Origin: Mycobacterium neglectum
GTDB lineage: Bacteria > Actinomycetota > Actinomycetes > Mycobacteriales > Mycobacteriaceae
Reading direction: 5' to 3'
Assembly (NCBI RefSeq): GCF_002591975.1
Contig: NZ_NVQE01000002.1
Coordinates: 62,001-126,000 of the forward strand
DNA length: 64,000 nucleotides
The notes below the pieces were generated by a model, which saw only the letters and a program-made list of their open reading frames with translations, did not search any database and was not told the DNA's origin. This document shows positions 8,572 through 19,268 of this stretch, piece by piece. How positions within the stretch are numbered: the stretch's first letter is position 1; each line of letters opens with the position of its first letter. A program made the translations under genes and the position numbers.

Positions 8572-11355
8572 CTACCCCGCATCAACAGCTACGACGCCCC
8601 GCCGAACATCGTTTATCGCGCGTTTCGCGGTAGCCCGCAGCGCGGGGTCGGGCGCTGCGTTTCGGACTTGGTCGAGCAGGTCAAGAACTTGTCGGCACCA
8701 GCGTACGAAATCGCCTGCCGACAATGGGGAGCCGGTGCCCGCGGCGTCCGAGGCGGCAAGTGCCGTCGTGAGGTCGCCGGTGGCGGCCCAGCGATGGATC
8801 GCCGGAACGAATCCTTCGTCGGGCTCACGGCTGTGACTGATCCGATGACGCTGTTCGTCGGCCCGAAGTTCACTCGACAGTCTGCGTGTCTGATTCAGCG
8901 CGCGTCGCAACTTGCCTGTCGGGATGTCGACACCGCCGGGGGCGGTCGGAGTGTCGCCGCGCGTTTCGTACAGCACCGCCGACAGCACTGCGGCCAACTC
9001 CGGTGCGTCCAGGCTCTCCCAAATGCCGCTGCGCAGCGCCTCGGCGACCAGCAGGTCGCTCTCGCTGTATATCCGTGCCAGCAGACGACCGTCGTCGGTG
9101 ACTTTCGGGTCGCCGCCATTATCGCCTGCGGCGATGAATCCGCGTTCGGTCAGCAGGACCACGATTCGGTCGAACGTGCGGGCCAGCGAGTTCGTCGCCG
9201 CAGCGACCTTCTGCCGGATCTGTTCGTTGTCACGTTCGATGCGCAGATACCGCTCGGCAAGCCGCGCCTTCTCCTCGCGGTCGGGCAGGTTGTGCGCCGG
9301 GTGCCTGCGAACCTGCTCGCGCAGCGACGCCAATTCGGGATCGACGTCGCGTTCGGCGGGTTCTCCGCTGCGCTTGCGCTTCGACGATCCGACGTCGAGT
9401 CCGGCGGCCGCCGACAGCAGCGCCGAGGCGAGATCGCGCCGCGCGCGCGGATTGCGGTGTTCGACCCGCTTGGGTAGCGACATGGATCCGAGCGGTGCGG
9501 ACGCCCCCGAGTAGTCCGCCGACGAAATTCGGCCTGCCCAACGGTGCTCGGTCAACACCAGCGGCCGCGGATCATCGCTGTCGCGGGCCGGTTCCAGGAC
9601 CACGGCCAGTCCCCCGCGCCTGCCCTGGGTGATGGTGATGATGTCGCCGCGGCGCAGCGACTCGAGCGCGTCGTTGGCGGCCCTGCGCCGCTGCAGCCGC
9701 GACGCTCTGGACTGAGCTCGCTCGCGTTCCGAGATCTGCAGCCGCAGCCGCACGTAATCCAGTATCGGAATCTCGCCGTCGTCCCGGACCCGCTCGCCGT
9801 CGGTAAGTTCGGCAGCGATCTCCTCGAGCATCTTCTCGCCGCGCTCGATGCCCCGCACCAAACCCACCACCGAGCGGTCCGCCTGGTACTGCGCGAACGA
9901 ACTCTCCAACAGCTTGTGCGCCTGCGCAGGCCCCATCTGGTGCACGAGGTTGATGGTCATGTTGTACGAGGGCGCAAAGGAACTGCGCAGCGGGAACGTA
10001 CGCGTGGAGGCGAGTCCGGCGACTTCGGCCGGGTCCACGTCGGGGGTCCACAACACCACCGCGTGACCCTCCACGTCGATGCCTCTACGCCCCGCGCGGC
10101 CGGTCAGCTGGGTGTACTCCCCCGGGGTCAACGGCATGTGCTGTTCGCCGTTGAACTTCACCAGGCGCTCGAGCACCACCGTCCTCGCCGGCATGTTGAT
10201 CCCCAAAGCCAGTGTCTCCGTGGCGAATACAGCCTTCACCAGACCCGCGACGAACAGTTCCTCGACGGTGTGGCGGAACACCGGCAACATGCCGGCGTGG
10301 TGGGCCGCCAGTCCACGCAGGAGCCCTTCGCGCCATTCGTGGTAGTCGAGGATGATCAGGTCGGCTTCGGGCAGGTCGGCGCATCGGCGATCGATCACCT
10401 CGGCGATGCGGGCGCGTTCGGAGTTGGTGGTGAGACGCAGCGACGACCGCAGACACTGTTTCACCGCGGCGTCGCAGCCGACCCGCGAGAAGATGAAGGT
10501 GATCGCGGGCAGGAGCTCCTCACGCTCCAGGGTGCCGATCACGTCGGGCCGGGTCGGACCCCGGTAGATGCTCGGGCGACCCCGGTTGCGCCCGCGGCCA
10601 CGCGGCTGCCAGTCGGCGAGGCGATCCGCTTCGAGGCGGTGTGAGATGTGGCGCAACAACTCTGGATCGACAAGTAGTTCGCGCCCGGATTTCCGCGCCC
10701 CCGTCGCGCGGTAATCGAACAGGTCGAACACCCGCTTGCCCACCATGACGTGCTGCCACAACGGCACGGGACGGTGTTCGTCGACCACCACCGTGGTGTC
10801 ACCGCGCACCGTCTGGATCCAGCCGCCGAACTCTTCGGCGTTGCTCACGGTCGCCGACAGGCTCACCAACAGCACGTCGTCGGGAAGGTGCAGGATCACC
10901 TCCTCCCACACCGCGCCGCGCATCCGGTCGGCCAGGAAATGGACCTCGTCCATCACGACGTGCGAAAGCCCCTGCAAGGTAGGCGAATTCGCGTAGAGCA
11001 TGTTGCGCAGTACTTCGGTGGTCATCACCACGATGTCGGCGTTGCCATTTATCGACTGATCGCCGGTGAGCAGGCCGATCTTCTCCGGGCCGTATCGGCG
11101 TACCAGGTCGTTGTGCTTCTGGTTACTCAACGCCTTGATTGGTGTGGTGTAGAAGCACTTCCGGCCCGCTGCCAGGGCCAGGTGCACGGCGAACTCCCCC
11201 ACCACCGTCTTCCCCGCGCCTGTCGGTGCGCAGACCAGGACGCCGTGTCCGTTCTCCAGCGCCTCGCACGCGGTCCGCTGGAAGGCATCGAGACGGAATG
11301 GCAGCTGCTCGGTGAAGCCGCCCAGTTGGTGGCCGCCGCTAGGTGGCGTCGTCAT
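8572..11355 (-). CDS. helY: DEAD/DEAH-box RNA helicase, Ski2/Mtr4-like
   Basis: A 927-residue superfamily 2 helicase. Motif I is [13 protein letters not shown] near residues 43-55. Motif II is [13 protein letters not shown], motif III is [12 protein letters not shown], and motif VI is [12 protein letters not shown]. The C-terminal third carries the DSHCT region found in Ski2/Mtr4 helicases. It is expected to unwind structured RNA or RNA-DNA, probably in RNA decay. The chosen ATG ([14 protein letters not shown]) overlaps the end of tatC by 17 bases. A longer in-frame start would lie further inside tatC. It is last in the pafB-pafC-tatA-tatC-helY run. Confidence 0.93.
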   Translation of the reverse strand: MTTPPSGGHQLGGFTEQLPFRLDAFQRTACEALENGHGVLVCAPTGAGKTVVGEFAVHLALAAGRKCFYTTPIKALSNQKHNDLVRRYGPEKIGLLTGDQSINGNADIVVMTTEVLRNMLYANSPTLQGLSHVVMDEVHFLADRMRGAVWEEVILHLPDDVLLVSLSATVSNAEEFGGWIQTVRGDTTVVVDEHRPVPLWQHVMVGKRVFDLFDYRATGARKSGRELLVDPELLRHISHRLEADRLADWQPRGRGRNRGRPSIYRGPTRPDVIGTLEREELLPAITFIFSRVGCDAAVKQCLRSSLRLTTNSERARIAEVIDRRCADLPEADLIILDYHEWREGLLRGLAAHHAGMLPVFRHTVEELFVAGLVKAVFATETLALGINMPARTVVLERLVKFNGEQHMPLTPGEYTQLTGRAGRRGIDVEGHAVVLWTPDVDPAEVAGLASTRTFPLRSSFAPSYNMTINLVHQMGPAQAHKLLESSFAQYQADRSVVGLVRGIERGEKMLEEIAAELTDGERVRDDGEIPILDYVRLRLQISERERAQSRASRLQRRRAANDALESLRRGDIITITQGRRGGLAVVLEPARDSDDPRPLVLTEHRWAGRISSADYSGASAPLGSMSLPKRVEHRNPRARRDLASALLSAAAGLDVGSSKRKRSGEPAERDVDPELASLREQVRRHPAHNLPDREEKARLAERYLRIERDNEQIRQKVAAATNSLARTFDRIVVLLTERGFIAAGDNGGDPKVTDDGRLLARIYSESDLLVAEALRSGIWESLDAPELAAVLSAVLYETRGDTPTAPGGVDIPTGKLRRALNQTRRLSSELRADEQRHRISHSREPDEGFVPAIHRWAATGDLTTALAASDAAGTGSPLSAGDFVRWCRQVLDLLDQVRNAAPDPALRATAKRAINDVRRGVVAVDAG

Positions 11356-12289
11356 CGACCACGAGCCGTCCCGACGTCGCCACAGCGGTCGGCGCGTCGA
11401 TCTGCTCGACACCGCCGATGGGTGCCGCCTCCTCGTCGGGGACCTCTTCAAGGGCGTCACGACGGGCCTTGCGCCTGTCGTGAATGCGAGCGATCTGGAT
11501 CGCGAACTCGAGCAACACCGTCAGGGCCATTGCCAGCGCGATCATCGAGAACGGATCCGAGCCGGGCGTGAAGAACGCGGCGAACACGAAAAGCCCGAAG
11601 ATCAGGCCGCGGCGCCATGCCTTTAGTCGCTCATAGGGCAGGATTCCGACGAAGTTCAACATGACGATCAGTAGCGGGAATTCGAAGCTGAAGCCGAACA
11701 CCAGCAGCAGATTGATCAGGAACCCGAAGTACTGGTCACCGGACAACGCGGTCACCTGTACATCGCTGCCGACGGTCAGCAGGAACCCTAGTGCCGTCGA
11801 CAGCACCACATACGCCAGAATCGCGCCGGCGATGAAGAGCACCGCGCCGACGACCACGAACGCGATGGCGAAGCGCCGTTCCTTCTTGTACAGGCCGGGG
11901 GTGATGAACGCCCACAGGTGATACAGCCAGACGGGGCAGGCCATCACGATGCCCGCGGTCAGGGAGACCTTCAGACGGAGCATGAACTGGTCGAACGGCG
12001 CAGTGGCGAGCAGACGGCACCCGCCGTCGGGTGTGATGCTGGCCCGTGAGGACTCCGGTAGTGCGCAGTAGGGTCCCCGCAGCCAGTCGCCAAGGCTGGG
12101 CAGTCCGAAGACACCGTGGCTGTACCAGAGGAAACCGAGGATGGTCGTCAGCACGATCGCGCCTGCGGCGAGCAGCAGCCGTGTCCGCAGTTCGTGGAGA
12201 TGCTCGACCAGTGACATGGTGCCGTCGGGGTTGACCTGCGAACGACGCCGACGAGGGTCGAGCTTCTTGAAGATTCCGGGGGTCTGCAC
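11339..12289 (-). CDS. tatC: Sec-independent protein translocase TatC
   Basis: A 316-residue integral membrane protein with six predicted helices. The signature segment [15 protein letters not shown] lies near residue 25 and [12 protein letters not shown] follows the first periplasmic loop. TatC forms the twin-arginine signal peptide receptor with TatA. The periplasmic loop contains two Cys, as in other mycobacterial TatC. The C-terminal tail of about 60 residues is acidic and unusual for enterobacterial TatC but common in actinobacteria. The start is GTG, 50 bases after tatA. Confidence 0.96.
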   Translation of the reverse strand: MQTPGIFKKLDPRRRRSQVNPDGTMSLVEHLHELRTRLLLAAGAIVLTTILGFLWYSHGVFGLPSLGDWLRGPYCALPESSRASITPDGGCRLLATAPFDQFMLRLKVSLTAGIVMACPVWLYHLWAFITPGLYKKERRFAIAFVVVGAVLFIAGAILAYVVLSTALGFLLTVGSDVQVTALSGDQYFGFLINLLLVFGFSFEFPLLIVMLNFVGILPYERLKAWRRGLIFGLFVFAAFFTPGSDPFSMIALAMALTVLLEFAIQIARIHDRRKARRDALEEVPDEEAAPIGGVEQIDAPTAVATSGRLVVDDDAT

Positions 12290-12339
12290 GGCGATGCCTA
12301 TGACGCGGCGTTACGCCGCGCTCGGTGGGTCTGCGTCGG

Positions 12340-12618
12340 TCAGGCCGGCCGCTGGTCCGGCGGCGCGGTTTCCGGAGCCGGGGTGGCGGAGTCGGCGCGT
12401 TCCGAGGCGATCGGGGTCGGCGACGAAGCCGACCGGCCTGCGACATCCGATGACGGCGTGTCCGGCTTGGAGTCGGACTGCATCTCCTTGATCTCGGACT
12501 TGAAGATGCGCATCGACTTGCCGAGCGAACGCGCTGCGTCCGGCAGCTTCTTGGCACCGAAGAGCAGGACGAACACGGCGATGACGATCAGCCAATGCCA
12601 GGGTTGTAGACCACCCAA
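12340..12618 (-). CDS. tatA: Twin-arginine translocase subunit TatA
   Basis: A 92-residue protein with a short N-terminal membrane helix ([15 protein letters not shown]) and the conserved [17 protein letters not shown] hinge and amphipathic helix. A disordered, Ser/Pro-rich acidic tail follows. It forms the pore-like TatA oligomer that works with TatC in export of folded proteins. It lies 29 bases after pafC and 50 before tatC in the same direction, as in M. tuberculosis (Rv2094c). Confidence 0.96.
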   Translation of the reverse strand: MGGLQPWHWLIVIAVFVLLFGAKKLPDAARSLGKSMRIFKSEIKEMQSDSKPDTPSSDVAGRSASSPTPIASERADSATPAPETAPPDQRPA

Positions 12619-12647
12619 TTTGGTTACCTCCAGACGACGTGGTCAGT

Positions 12648-13631
12648 CTACCCGGCGTGTGCATCTGCGTATGCGCTCAGCGCCGCGGCGGCGGATTCTC
12701 GCACCCGCAGGGCCAGCGACTCGGGTTTCAGCACCCGGACCGCCGAACCGAAGCCGAGCACGAACCGCGTCATCCAGTCCTCTGAGGCGTAGGTCATCGC
12801 CGCCTCGAAGGCGCCGTCGGGCAGTTCGCGGATCTCCCGCAGCGGGTAGTAGTCGAACATCCAGGACGCCGACCGCTCGATGAGCAGCGTGGCCGACGGC
12901 AGGGAAGAGTTGGCCGGGTCGGCGTCGAACAGCGACGTGTCCGGGCCGGCCTGCACTGCAGGTGGTGGCGGCGCTGACGGTTGCTCGAGGACGCGTGCGT
13001 CGACGATGCGGTCGAACCGGAACAGCCGGACCCCCTCGGCCGAACGACACCACGCCTCCAGGTAGCTGTGGTCGGCGACCAGGACGATCCGAATCGGGTC
13101 GACGATGCGGCTGGACAACATGTCGTGAGACGCCGAGTAGTACTCGATCGCCAGCGCACGTCCGTCGCGCGCCGCTGCCCGCACCGCGGCGGCAGCCCCA
13201 CTTTCGATGGGGGCAGGTTCGTCGACCGCGGCCACCGGCATGCCGTCGCCTAACCCGACGACTCCGGCGGCCGATTCGATCTTCGCGATCGCGCTGCGGG
13301 CGGCTTCCGGGTCGACCATGCCGGGCACGTCCGCGAGCGCACGCAACGCAACCAGGACACCGGTCGCCTCCGGCGATGTCAGCCGCAGCGGGTGATCGAT
13401 GCCAGCGCTGAACGTGACTTCGATCGTGTCCCCCGAGAATTCGAAGTCGATCAGGTCGCCGGGGCCGTAGCCGGGCAACCCGCACATCCACAGCTGGTTG
13501 AGGTCGTCGCGCAGCTGCTTGACGCTGACGCCGAGGTCGGAGGCCGCTTCGGCGTAGGTGATCTTCGGGTTGGCCTGGAAGTACGGGACCATGTTCAACA
13601 GCCGCACCAGCCGCGTCGAAATGGCGGTCAT
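12648..13631 (-). CDS. pafC: WYL-domain transcriptional regulator PafC
   Basis: A 327-residue regulator with an N-terminal winged HTH (ITYAEAASDLGVSVKQLRDDL) and a WYL domain (SYLEAWCRSAEGVRLFRFDRI). PafB and PafC act together as the PafBC activator of the LexA/RecA-independent mycobacterial DNA-damage response, thought to sense single-stranded nucleic acid through WYL. The chosen ATG (MTAISTRLVRLLNMV) overlaps the pafB stop as ATGA, which indicates translational coupling. The long upstream extension of the frame lies within pafB and is rejected. Confidence 0.94.
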   Translation of the reverse strand: MTAISTRLVRLLNMVPYFQANPKITYAEAASDLGVSVKQLRDDLNQLWMCGLPGYGPGDLIDFEFSGDTIEVTFSAGIDHPLRLTSPEATGVLVALRALADVPGMVDPEAARSAIAKIESAAGVVGLGDGMPVAAVDEPAPIESGAAAAVRAAARDGRALAIEYYSASHDMLSSRIVDPIRIVLVADHSYLEAWCRSAEGVRLFRFDRIVDARVLEQPSAPPPPAVQAGPDTSLFDADPANSSLPSATLLIERSASWMFDYYPLREIRELPDGAFEAAMTYASEDWMTRFVLGFGSAVRVLKPESLALRVRESAAAALSAYADAHAG

Positions 13632-14629
13632 GCGCGCACCCCATCCGTCTGTTGTGCCTGTGCACGCAGCCGGTCGACCACATCGGCGCGTAGGGCTTCG
13701 GGTTCCAGGGCGACCGCGTCGGGACCGTAGCTCGCGATCTCGCGGGCCAATCTGTCGATCATCCCGATGTCCAGCGCGATCTCCTGCCCGGGGCGACCGC
13801 CAAGGGTCCGCGGTCCGATGACGGTCGCGCGGCGCCGTAACGCGGTGGCGCGACCGTCTGCGACCCATACCTTTGCCTCACCGGTCGCAGGCCACTCTCC
13901 CACCGCGCGGTCGACGGTCTCGCGCAGATCGATCCCGTCGGGCCGCTGCACCGCACCGGGCGGGCCGATCGCCGTCACCTCGGCCCCGATGCGGGACAGC
14001 CGGAAGGTGCGGGTGGCGTCGCGGTCTCGGTCGTGGCCGACGAGGTACCAGCGGCCCTTGTTCGTAATCACTCCCCACGGCTCGACGGTCCTCGTCGTGT
14101 AGGGATCGCTGCGCGTCGGCCGATGCGGGAACTGCACCGTGCGCCCGGAATCGATGGCGGACAACAGCATTCCCAGCACCTCCTCGGACCCGCGCATGCT
14201 CGGCAGCGCCCCGGTTGAGGTGATCGCGACGGCGTCGTCGGCCTCGATCTCGGTACCTGCGGCCCTCAACTTGAGCAGCGCGCCCTGAGTGGCCGTGATG
14301 AGTTCCGGAGACTGCCACAGCTGCGTTGCCACGGCGACGGCCGCGGCCTCGTCCGCGGTGAGTTCAACTGCGGGCAGCGCATAGGTCTCACGGTTGATGC
14401 GATAGCCCTCGGTCGGGTCGGACTGCGATACGCGGCCGGTCTCCAGCGGGATTCCCAGGTCGCGTAGCTCGTTCTTATCGCGTTCGAACATGCGGGAGAA
14501 CGCCTCGTCACTGGCGCTGTCGGCATAGCCGGACACCGTTTCGCGGATCCGCTCGGCGGTGATGAAGGTGCGGGTCGACAGCAGCGCGATGACAAGGTTC
14601 ATCAACCGTTCGACTTTGGAAATCGCCAC
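13628..14629 (-). CDS. pafB: WYL-domain transcriptional regulator PafB
   Basis: A 333-residue partner of PafC. The N-terminal HTH is TRTFITAERIRETVSGY, followed by FSRMFERDKNELRDLGIPLE. The WYL core is KGRWYLVGHDRDRDATRTFRLSRI. I chose the GTG that gives VAISKVERLMNLVIALL, which matches the known mycobacterial N-terminus (MATSKVERL). The frame is open 15 codons further upstream without conservation. In M. tuberculosis pafA lies directly upstream in the same operon. Here an oppositely oriented methyltransferase gene separates them, so pafBC must have its own promoter in the 22-base divergent gap or inside that gene. Confidence 0.94.
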   Translation of the reverse strand: MAISKVERLMNLVIALLSTRTFITAERIRETVSGYADSASDEAFSRMFERDKNELRDLGIPLETGRVSQSDPTEGYRINRETYALPAVELTADEAAAVAVATQLWQSPELITATQGALLKLRAAGTEIEADDAVAITSTGALPSMRGSEEVLGMLLSAIDSGRTVQFPHRPTRSDPYTTRTVEPWGVITNKGRWYLVGHDRDRDATRTFRLSRIGAEVTAIGPPGAVQRPDGIDLRETVDRAVGEWPATGEAKVWVADGRATALRRRATVIGPRTLGGRPGQEIALDIGMIDRLAREIASYGPDAVALEPEALRADVVDRLRAQAQQTDGVRA

Positions 14630-14651
14630 TCCTATGAGCTTAGGGTGAGTC

Positions 14652-15257
14652 GTGGGCAGTCGTTGGCAGGACACCGGTGCGCCCCGCGGAGATGCCTACG
14701 ACGAACGCTGGCGCAAACTTGCCGCCGCAGGTCAAGGTATCCACGGTGAGGCCGATCTGATCGAATCCCTGCTGCGCGAGACAAGTGGGTGCCGCGTTCT
14801 CGATGCGGGATGCGGCACCGGCCGGGTGGCGATCGAACTCGCGGCGCGCGGATTCTCGGTGGTCGGCATGGACCTCGACGAGCAGATGCTGGACACCGCT
14901 CGTGCCAAGGCACCCGAGCTGACGTGGATCCTGGCCGATCTGAGCGAGGCGAGCGCACACCTGGACGCCGAGTTCGACGTCGTGGTCTTGGCGGGCAACG
15001 TGATGATCTTCGTCGAACGTGGGACCGAAGCCACAGTGGTCGAGCAGCTCACGGCGCCCCTGGTACCCGGCGGGCTGTTGGTCGCAGGCTTCCAGCTCAC
15101 TACGGGACGGCTGTCGCTGGAGCGCTACGACAGCTACGCGGCAGCGGCGGGCCTGCAATTCGTCGATCGCTGGGCCGGCTGGGATCGCGAGCCGTTCCAC
15201 GGCGGCGACTACGCGGTGTCAGTGCACCGGGCTACATCGACGCGATCAACCGCTTGA
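14652..15257 (+). CDS. SAM-dependent methyltransferase, class I
   Basis: A 201-residue Rossmann-fold methyltransferase. Motif I is [19 protein letters not shown] near residues 49-67, then the acidic MDLDEQML, then LADLSEA and [13 protein letters not shown]. The C-terminal region is short ([14 protein letters not shown]) and resembles small ubiquinone/menaquinone-like methylases. The substrate is unknown. The start is GTG, divergent from pafB. Its 3' end overlaps the convergent pafA by 26 bases. Its position between pafB and pafA breaks the usual pafABC arrangement. Confidence 0.88.
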   Translation: MGSRWQDTGAPRGDAYDERWRKLAAAGQGIHGEADLIESLLRETSGCRVLDAGCGTGRVAIELAARGFSVVGMDLDEQMLDTARAKAPELTWILADLSEASAHLDAEFDVVVLAGNVMIFVERGTEATVVEQLTAPLVPGGLLVAGFQLTTGRLSLERYDSYAAAAGLQFVDRWAGWDREPFHGGDYAVSVHRATSTRSTA

Positions 15258-16590
15258 CTCGTTCGTCGACCGACCGGAACGGGTCCTTGCACAGCACAGT
15301 GCGCTGCGCCTGATCGTTGAGCTTGAGGTGGACCCAGTCGACGGTGAAGTCACGGCCGGCTTCCTGTGCGGCGCTGATGAACTCACCACGCAGCTTGGCC
15401 CGGGTGGTCTGCGGCGGCGTGTTGACCGCGGCCTCGATGTCCTCATCGGTGGTGATCCGCGCGGCCAGCCCCTTGCGCTGAAGTAGGTCGAACACGCCCC
15501 TGCCGCGCTTGATGTCGTGGTAGGCCAGGTCGAGCTGGCTGATCTTCGGGTCGGACAACTCCATGTTGTAGCGGTCCTGGTAGCGCTGGAACAGCTTGCG
15601 CTTGATGACCCAGTCGATCTCGGTGTCGACCTTGGCGAAGTCCTGGCTCTCGACGGCATCAAGCTGACGGCCCCAGAGCTCCACCACCTGCTGGATCTGC
15701 GTGTTCGGCTCACGGTTCTGCAGATACTCCACCGCGCGGGCGTAGTACTCGCGCTGGATGTCGAGCGCGCTGGCCTGCCTGCCGCCCGCGAGCCGCACCG
15801 GCCGCCGGCCGGTCAGGTCGTGGCTGACCTCGCGAATCGCCCGGATCGGGTTGTCCAGCGAGAAGTCGCGGAACGCGACACCCGCCTCGATCATCTCCAG
15901 CACCAGCGACGCAGTGCCCACCTTGAGCATTGTGGTCGACTCGCTCATGTTCGAGTCGCCGACGATCACGTGCAACCTGCGGTATTTCTCGGCGTCGGCG
16001 TGCGGTTCATCGCGGGTGTTGATGATCGGGCGCGACCGCGTAGTCGCCGATGAGACACCTTCCCAGATGTGCTCGGCACGCTGGGACAGACAGAATGTCG
16101 CCGCCTTCGGCGTCTGCAGCACCTTGCCCGCACCGCAGATCAGCTGGCGCGTCACCAGGAACGGCAACAGCACATCGGAGATGCGAGAGAACTCGCCCGC
16201 ACGCACGATCAGGTAGTTCTCATGGCAACCATAGGAGTTGCCTGCCGAGTCCGTGTTGTTCTTGAAGAGGTAGATATCGCCGCCGATGCCTTCGTCGGCG
16301 AGGCGCTGCTCGGCGTCGATCAGCAGGTCTTCCAGCACCCGCTCCCCGGCCCGGTCGTGGGTGACCAACTGGATGAGGCTGTCGCACTCGGCGGTGGCGT
16401 ACTCGGGGTGGCTTCCCACGTCGAGATACAGCCGCGCACCGTTGCGCAGAAACACGTTGGAACTGCGGCCCCACGACACCACGCGCCGGAACAGATACCG
16501 CGCGACCTCGTCGGGGCTCAGCCGACGGTGACCGTGAAACGTGCAGGTGACACCGAACTCAGTCTCGATGCCCATGATTCGTCGCTGCAC
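15232..16590 (-). CDS. pafA: Pup-protein ligase
   Basis: A 452-residue glutamine-synthetase-fold ligase. It phosphorylates the C-terminal Glu of deamidated Pup and joins it to substrate lysines. The start [15 protein letters not shown] carries the nucleotide/Mg-binding ExE motif. [11 protein letters not shown] and [13 protein letters not shown] are family hallmarks, and the terminus is VKRLIASM. Nearly every residue agrees with my memory of the M. tuberculosis enzyme, and the length is the same. The start is GTG. The frame is open for another 140 codons upstream but runs into the divergent hydrolase gene and is not coding there. Confidence 0.97.
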   Translation of the reverse strand: MQRRIMGIETEFGVTCTFHGHRRLSPDEVARYLFRRVVSWGRSSNVFLRNGARLYLDVGSHPEYATAECDSLIQLVTHDRAGERVLEDLLIDAEQRLADEGIGGDIYLFKNNTDSAGNSYGCHENYLIVRAGEFSRISDVLLPFLVTRQLICGAGKVLQTPKAATFCLSQRAEHIWEGVSSATTRSRPIINTRDEPHADAEKYRRLHVIVGDSNMSESTTMLKVGTASLVLEMIEAGVAFRDFSLDNPIRAIREVSHDLTGRRPVRLAGGRQASALDIQREYYARAVEYLQNREPNTQIQQVVELWGRQLDAVESQDFAKVDTEIDWVIKRKLFQRYQDRYNMELSDPKISQLDLAYHDIKRGRGVFDLLQRKGLAARITTDEDIEAAVNTPPQTTRAKLRGEFISAAQEAGRDFTVDWVHLKLNDQAQRTVLCKDPFRSVDERVKRLIASM

Positions 16591-16673
16591 CTGTTCGAGA
16601 CTACTGGTTGCTGGCCGGCCGCGGAGCCCTGCCGCGCCGAATACCGCGGGTACTCGCAGGGTGCCACCACCCC

Positions 16674-16682
16674 TGTGGATAA
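16674..16682. promoter_or_regulatory. Lone DnaA-box-like 9-mer
   Basis: TGTGGATAA is the reverse complement of the E. coli consensus TTATCCACA. It sits in the 130-base divergent gap between pafA and the DUF1023 hydrolase gene. A single box far from any origin could bind DnaA as a regulator or be chance. Confidence 0.3.
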
Positions 16683-16720
16683 CTCGAGCGCCCCCGCCGG
16701 CTGATCTGTCAGCATGAGGC

Positions 16721-18325
16721 ATGGGGGGTGTGACGCGCCCGACGGTGTCCGATGCACAAGCGTGGCAACCGGATTCGTTACGCGAGGCAGCAGTCAGCTG
16801 GCAGGCAGCTGCGACAGATATCCATGCCGATATCGAGATCGCGGTGCAGGGTGTGGCCGCCACGCGCAAGGTCTGGATCGGTTCGGCGGCCGAGGCCGCC
16901 CGGGCCGAAGTGCGCAATGTCGGCCTGGCGTCGGATGCGCTGTCACGCGCCATGGTGCTGGCCGCCGTCGCGGCCGGTGACGCTGCCAACCAGATCACCA
17001 TCGCCCGGGCCACGGTGCTGGACCTGGTGTCAGCCGCGGAGTCTGAGGGCTTTGTGGTCGCCGACGAGGGCGCCGTATCCGTTCACGACGCACCGACGTC
17101 TTTGCTGATCGCACTCTCCGGTGGCGATTCGGCGGTGGCCCACGACCTGCTGACGATGCGGGCCGACGACCTGACCCGCCAGATCGTCGACGCGCTCGAA
17201 GGGCTTGGTGCCGCGGATGCCGATGCCGCCCATGACATCGAGGAGGCATTCGCCACGCCGCACGTGCGGCCAACCGCCACGACGCCCGCCGGTGCCACGC
17301 TGCCCGAGGACCTGGTGACCGGGTGGCCAGTGATGAGTCAGGACCGCATCGCGGCCCAGATCGCCGCGCTGACTCCAGAGCAGCGCGAGGGGCTGATCGC
17401 CGCCTTCCCTCGTCAGGTGGGCAATACCGATGGAGTGCCTTGGGAGATGCGCATCGCCGCGAACCGGACCAATATCGCCCAGGCGGTCCTGGACGAATCC
17501 GATCCATACCGCGGCGTGTTCTACCGGACCCTGCTCGGCGAGGTCGATGATCCCGCAGGTGGCGGCCGCCGCGTCGACCGGCAGATCGTGGCGTTCGACC
17601 CGGCGAGATCCTCCCTCGTCGAGCTGAACGGGGATCTGGCCACCGCCAAGAGCGTCGCCGTGCTGGTTCCCGGGATGAACACCACGATCGAGGGATCCGC
17701 CGCCAATACCGCGACCGCCCGCCGGTTTGTCGCCGCCGACAGCGACGTCGCGGTCCTGACGTACCTGGGCGGACCGTTCCCCAGGGGAAACCTGGTCTCG
17801 GGCGTCGTCGACGCCGCCAGCCCGCGGTATGCGCTGGACATGGCGCCGCGCCTGGTCGCATTCAGCGAGGATGTCGACCGCACCGTGGACGCTCGAGCCG
17901 CGGGCAGTGAAGCGCACGTCCCGGTCACCTATATCGGACACTCATATGGCGGTTCGATCCTGGGCACCGCCGAAGCCATGGGGCTGACCGCAGATCAGAC
18001 GATGTATGTGGCGGCCGCGGGCGCGGGGGTCGGCGTCGACGATCCGAGGGAATGGCACAACCGCAATCCGGGCGTGGTGCGCTACTCCATGACCGCGCCC
18101 GGTGACCTCATTCAGGCCGTGCAGGGCATCCCGCGTGGTCCGCACGGGGCCGATCCGGATGAGATGACGGGCGTAATCCATTTGGCGACAGGCCATTACG
18201 ATGATGGCCGGCTCATGGCCGGATTCGACGCGCACTCCGACGTCCTGAATTCGCCGTCCGATTCCTGGCGCAACATCCTGGCGGTGATCACCGGAGATCG
18301 CGAGCGGATCCAGGTGGCCGGGTGA
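16721..18325 (+). CDS. Alpha/beta hydrolase, DUF1023 family
   Basis: A 534-residue protein with two parts. Residues 1 to about 230 are Ala-rich and helical, resembling WXG100/ESX-type helical hairpins ([22 protein letters not shown]). Residues 270-530 form the DUF1023 hydrolase domain. The nucleophile elbow is [12 protein letters not shown], preceded by [12 protein letters not shown], and a His appears in LATGHYDD or FDAHSDV. Proteins with this build occur in mycobacteria and relatives, often linked to type VII-like partners. No secretion partner is adjacent. The substrate is unknown. The [12 protein letters not shown] is preferred; another ATG seven bases upstream is out of frame. Confidence 0.85.
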   Translation: MGGVTRPTVSDAQAWQPDSLREAAVSWQAAATDIHADIEIAVQGVAATRKVWIGSAAEAARAEVRNVGLASDALSRAMVLAAVAAGDAANQITIARATVLDLVSAAESEGFVVADEGAVSVHDAPTSLLIALSGGDSAVAHDLLTMRADDLTRQIVDALEGLGAADADAAHDIEEAFATPHVRPTATTPAGATLPEDLVTGWPVMSQDRIAAQIAALTPEQREGLIAAFPRQVGNTDGVPWEMRIAANRTNIAQAVLDESDPYRGVFYRTLLGEVDDPAGGGRRVDRQIVAFDPARSSLVELNGDLATAKSVAVLVPGMNTTIEGSAANTATARRFVAADSDVAVLTYLGGPFPRGNLVSGVVDAASPRYALDMAPRLVAFSEDVDRTVDARAAGSEAHVPVTYIGHSYGGSILGTAEAMGLTADQTMYVAAAGAGVGVDDPREWHNRNPGVVRYSMTAPGDLIQAVQGIPRGPHGADPDEMTGVIHLATGHYDDGRLMAGFDAHSDVLNSPSDSWRNILAVITGDRERIQVAG

Positions 18326-18374
18326 AGGCGGCAAAACCAGCCATTCCGGCCCGATCGACGGTCAGAATGAGCCG

Positions 18375-19259
18375 ATGTGGTCGCGCAGCGCCCCGGTCGA
18401 CGGTTTCCGGCTCGCATTTGACCGATTCGGCGCCAAGGGCGCGCCGCCGGTGGTGTTGCTGCACGGCTGGCCAGGCAACCGCCAGGACTATCGCCGCGTC
18501 GTTCCGCTGCTCAGCGGCGCCGCCGACGTCATCATTCCCGACCTCCGTGGATTCGGTGGATCCGACAAGCACGCCGTCGCCGTGCGCCACTTTTACAGCG
18601 CCACCGCGCAAGCGGGCAGCGTCATCGGGCTCATCAAGGAACTCGGTCTTTCGCAGGTAGTGCTCGCGGGTTACGACGTCGGCAGCCGGGTCGCCCAGAG
18701 TGTCGCGCGAATGGAGCCCGACCTGGTGTCGGCTCTGGTGCTTTCTCCCCCACTGCCCGGTGCCGGAGACCGTGTGCTGACCGCGCGGGCGCAGACCGAA
18801 TTCTGGTACCAAGCCTTCCATCAACTCCCGCTGGCCCCACAGCTGATCGACGGCAACTCCGAGGCCGTGCGGGAATACCTGAGGCACTTCTGGCAGCACT
18901 GGTCAGCACCGGATTTTGCTGTCCCCGAGGACGATCTGGACAGGTTGGTGGCCGACTATGCGTTGCCCGGGGCATTCACCGCGTCGATCGCGTGGTACCG
19001 CGCTGGGGCGGGAATGATCGCCCAGTCGCTGACCGAACTGCCGCCGGATCGCGCAATCAAGATTCATGTCCCCACCGATGTGCTGTGGCCGCAACACGAT
19101 CCGTTGTTCCCGCGCGAGTGGTCCGACCGCCTCGATTCCTACTTCACCGATGTGACGCTGCACTTCGCCTTCGACGCCGGACATTTCACGCCACTGGAAT
19201 GCCCCGACCAATTCGCTGAACTCGTCCTGATCCGGGCCTGCCCAACCGACACCGGCTGA
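18375..19259 (+). CDS. Alpha/beta hydrolase, epoxide hydrolase / haloacetate dehalogenase-like
   Basis: A 294-residue hydrolase. HGWPGNRQDY near residue 30 is the oxyanion-hole motif common in epoxide hydrolases. PDLRGFGGSDK follows. The nucleophile elbow is AGYDVGSR, with Asp rather than Ser as nucleophile, which points to an epoxide hydrolase or haloalkanoate dehalogenase. The catalytic acid may lie in WPQHDPLFP and the catalytic His in DAGHFTPLE. It starts 49 bases after the DUF1023 gene in the same direction. It ends nine bases from the convergent prcA stop. Confidence 0.87.
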   Translation: MWSRSAPVDGFRLAFDRFGAKGAPPVVLLHGWPGNRQDYRRVVPLLSGAADVIIPDLRGFGGSDKHAVAVRHFYSATAQAGSVIGLIKELGLSQVVLAGYDVGSRVAQSVARMEPDLVSALVLSPPLPGAGDRVLTARAQTEFWYQAFHQLPLAPQLIDGNSEAVREYLRHFWQHWSAPDFAVPEDDLDRLVADYALPGAFTASIAWYRAGAGMIAQSLTELPPDRAIKIHVPTDVLWPQHDPLFPREWSDRLDSYFTDVTLHFAFDAGHFTPLECPDQFAELVLIRACPTDTG

Positions 19260-19268
19260 GACGGCTGC

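Noticed and set aside
8017..9477. A 486-codon open frame on the plus strand
   Set aside because: It runs antisense across the Rv2091c-like gene and the end of helY, with arginine/alanine-rich low-complexity product. It is a shadow frame.
16674..16682. DnaA box as sign of a replication origin
   Set aside because: Only one box, no AT-rich unwinding region, no dnaA or dnaN. It cannot be an origin and may be chance.
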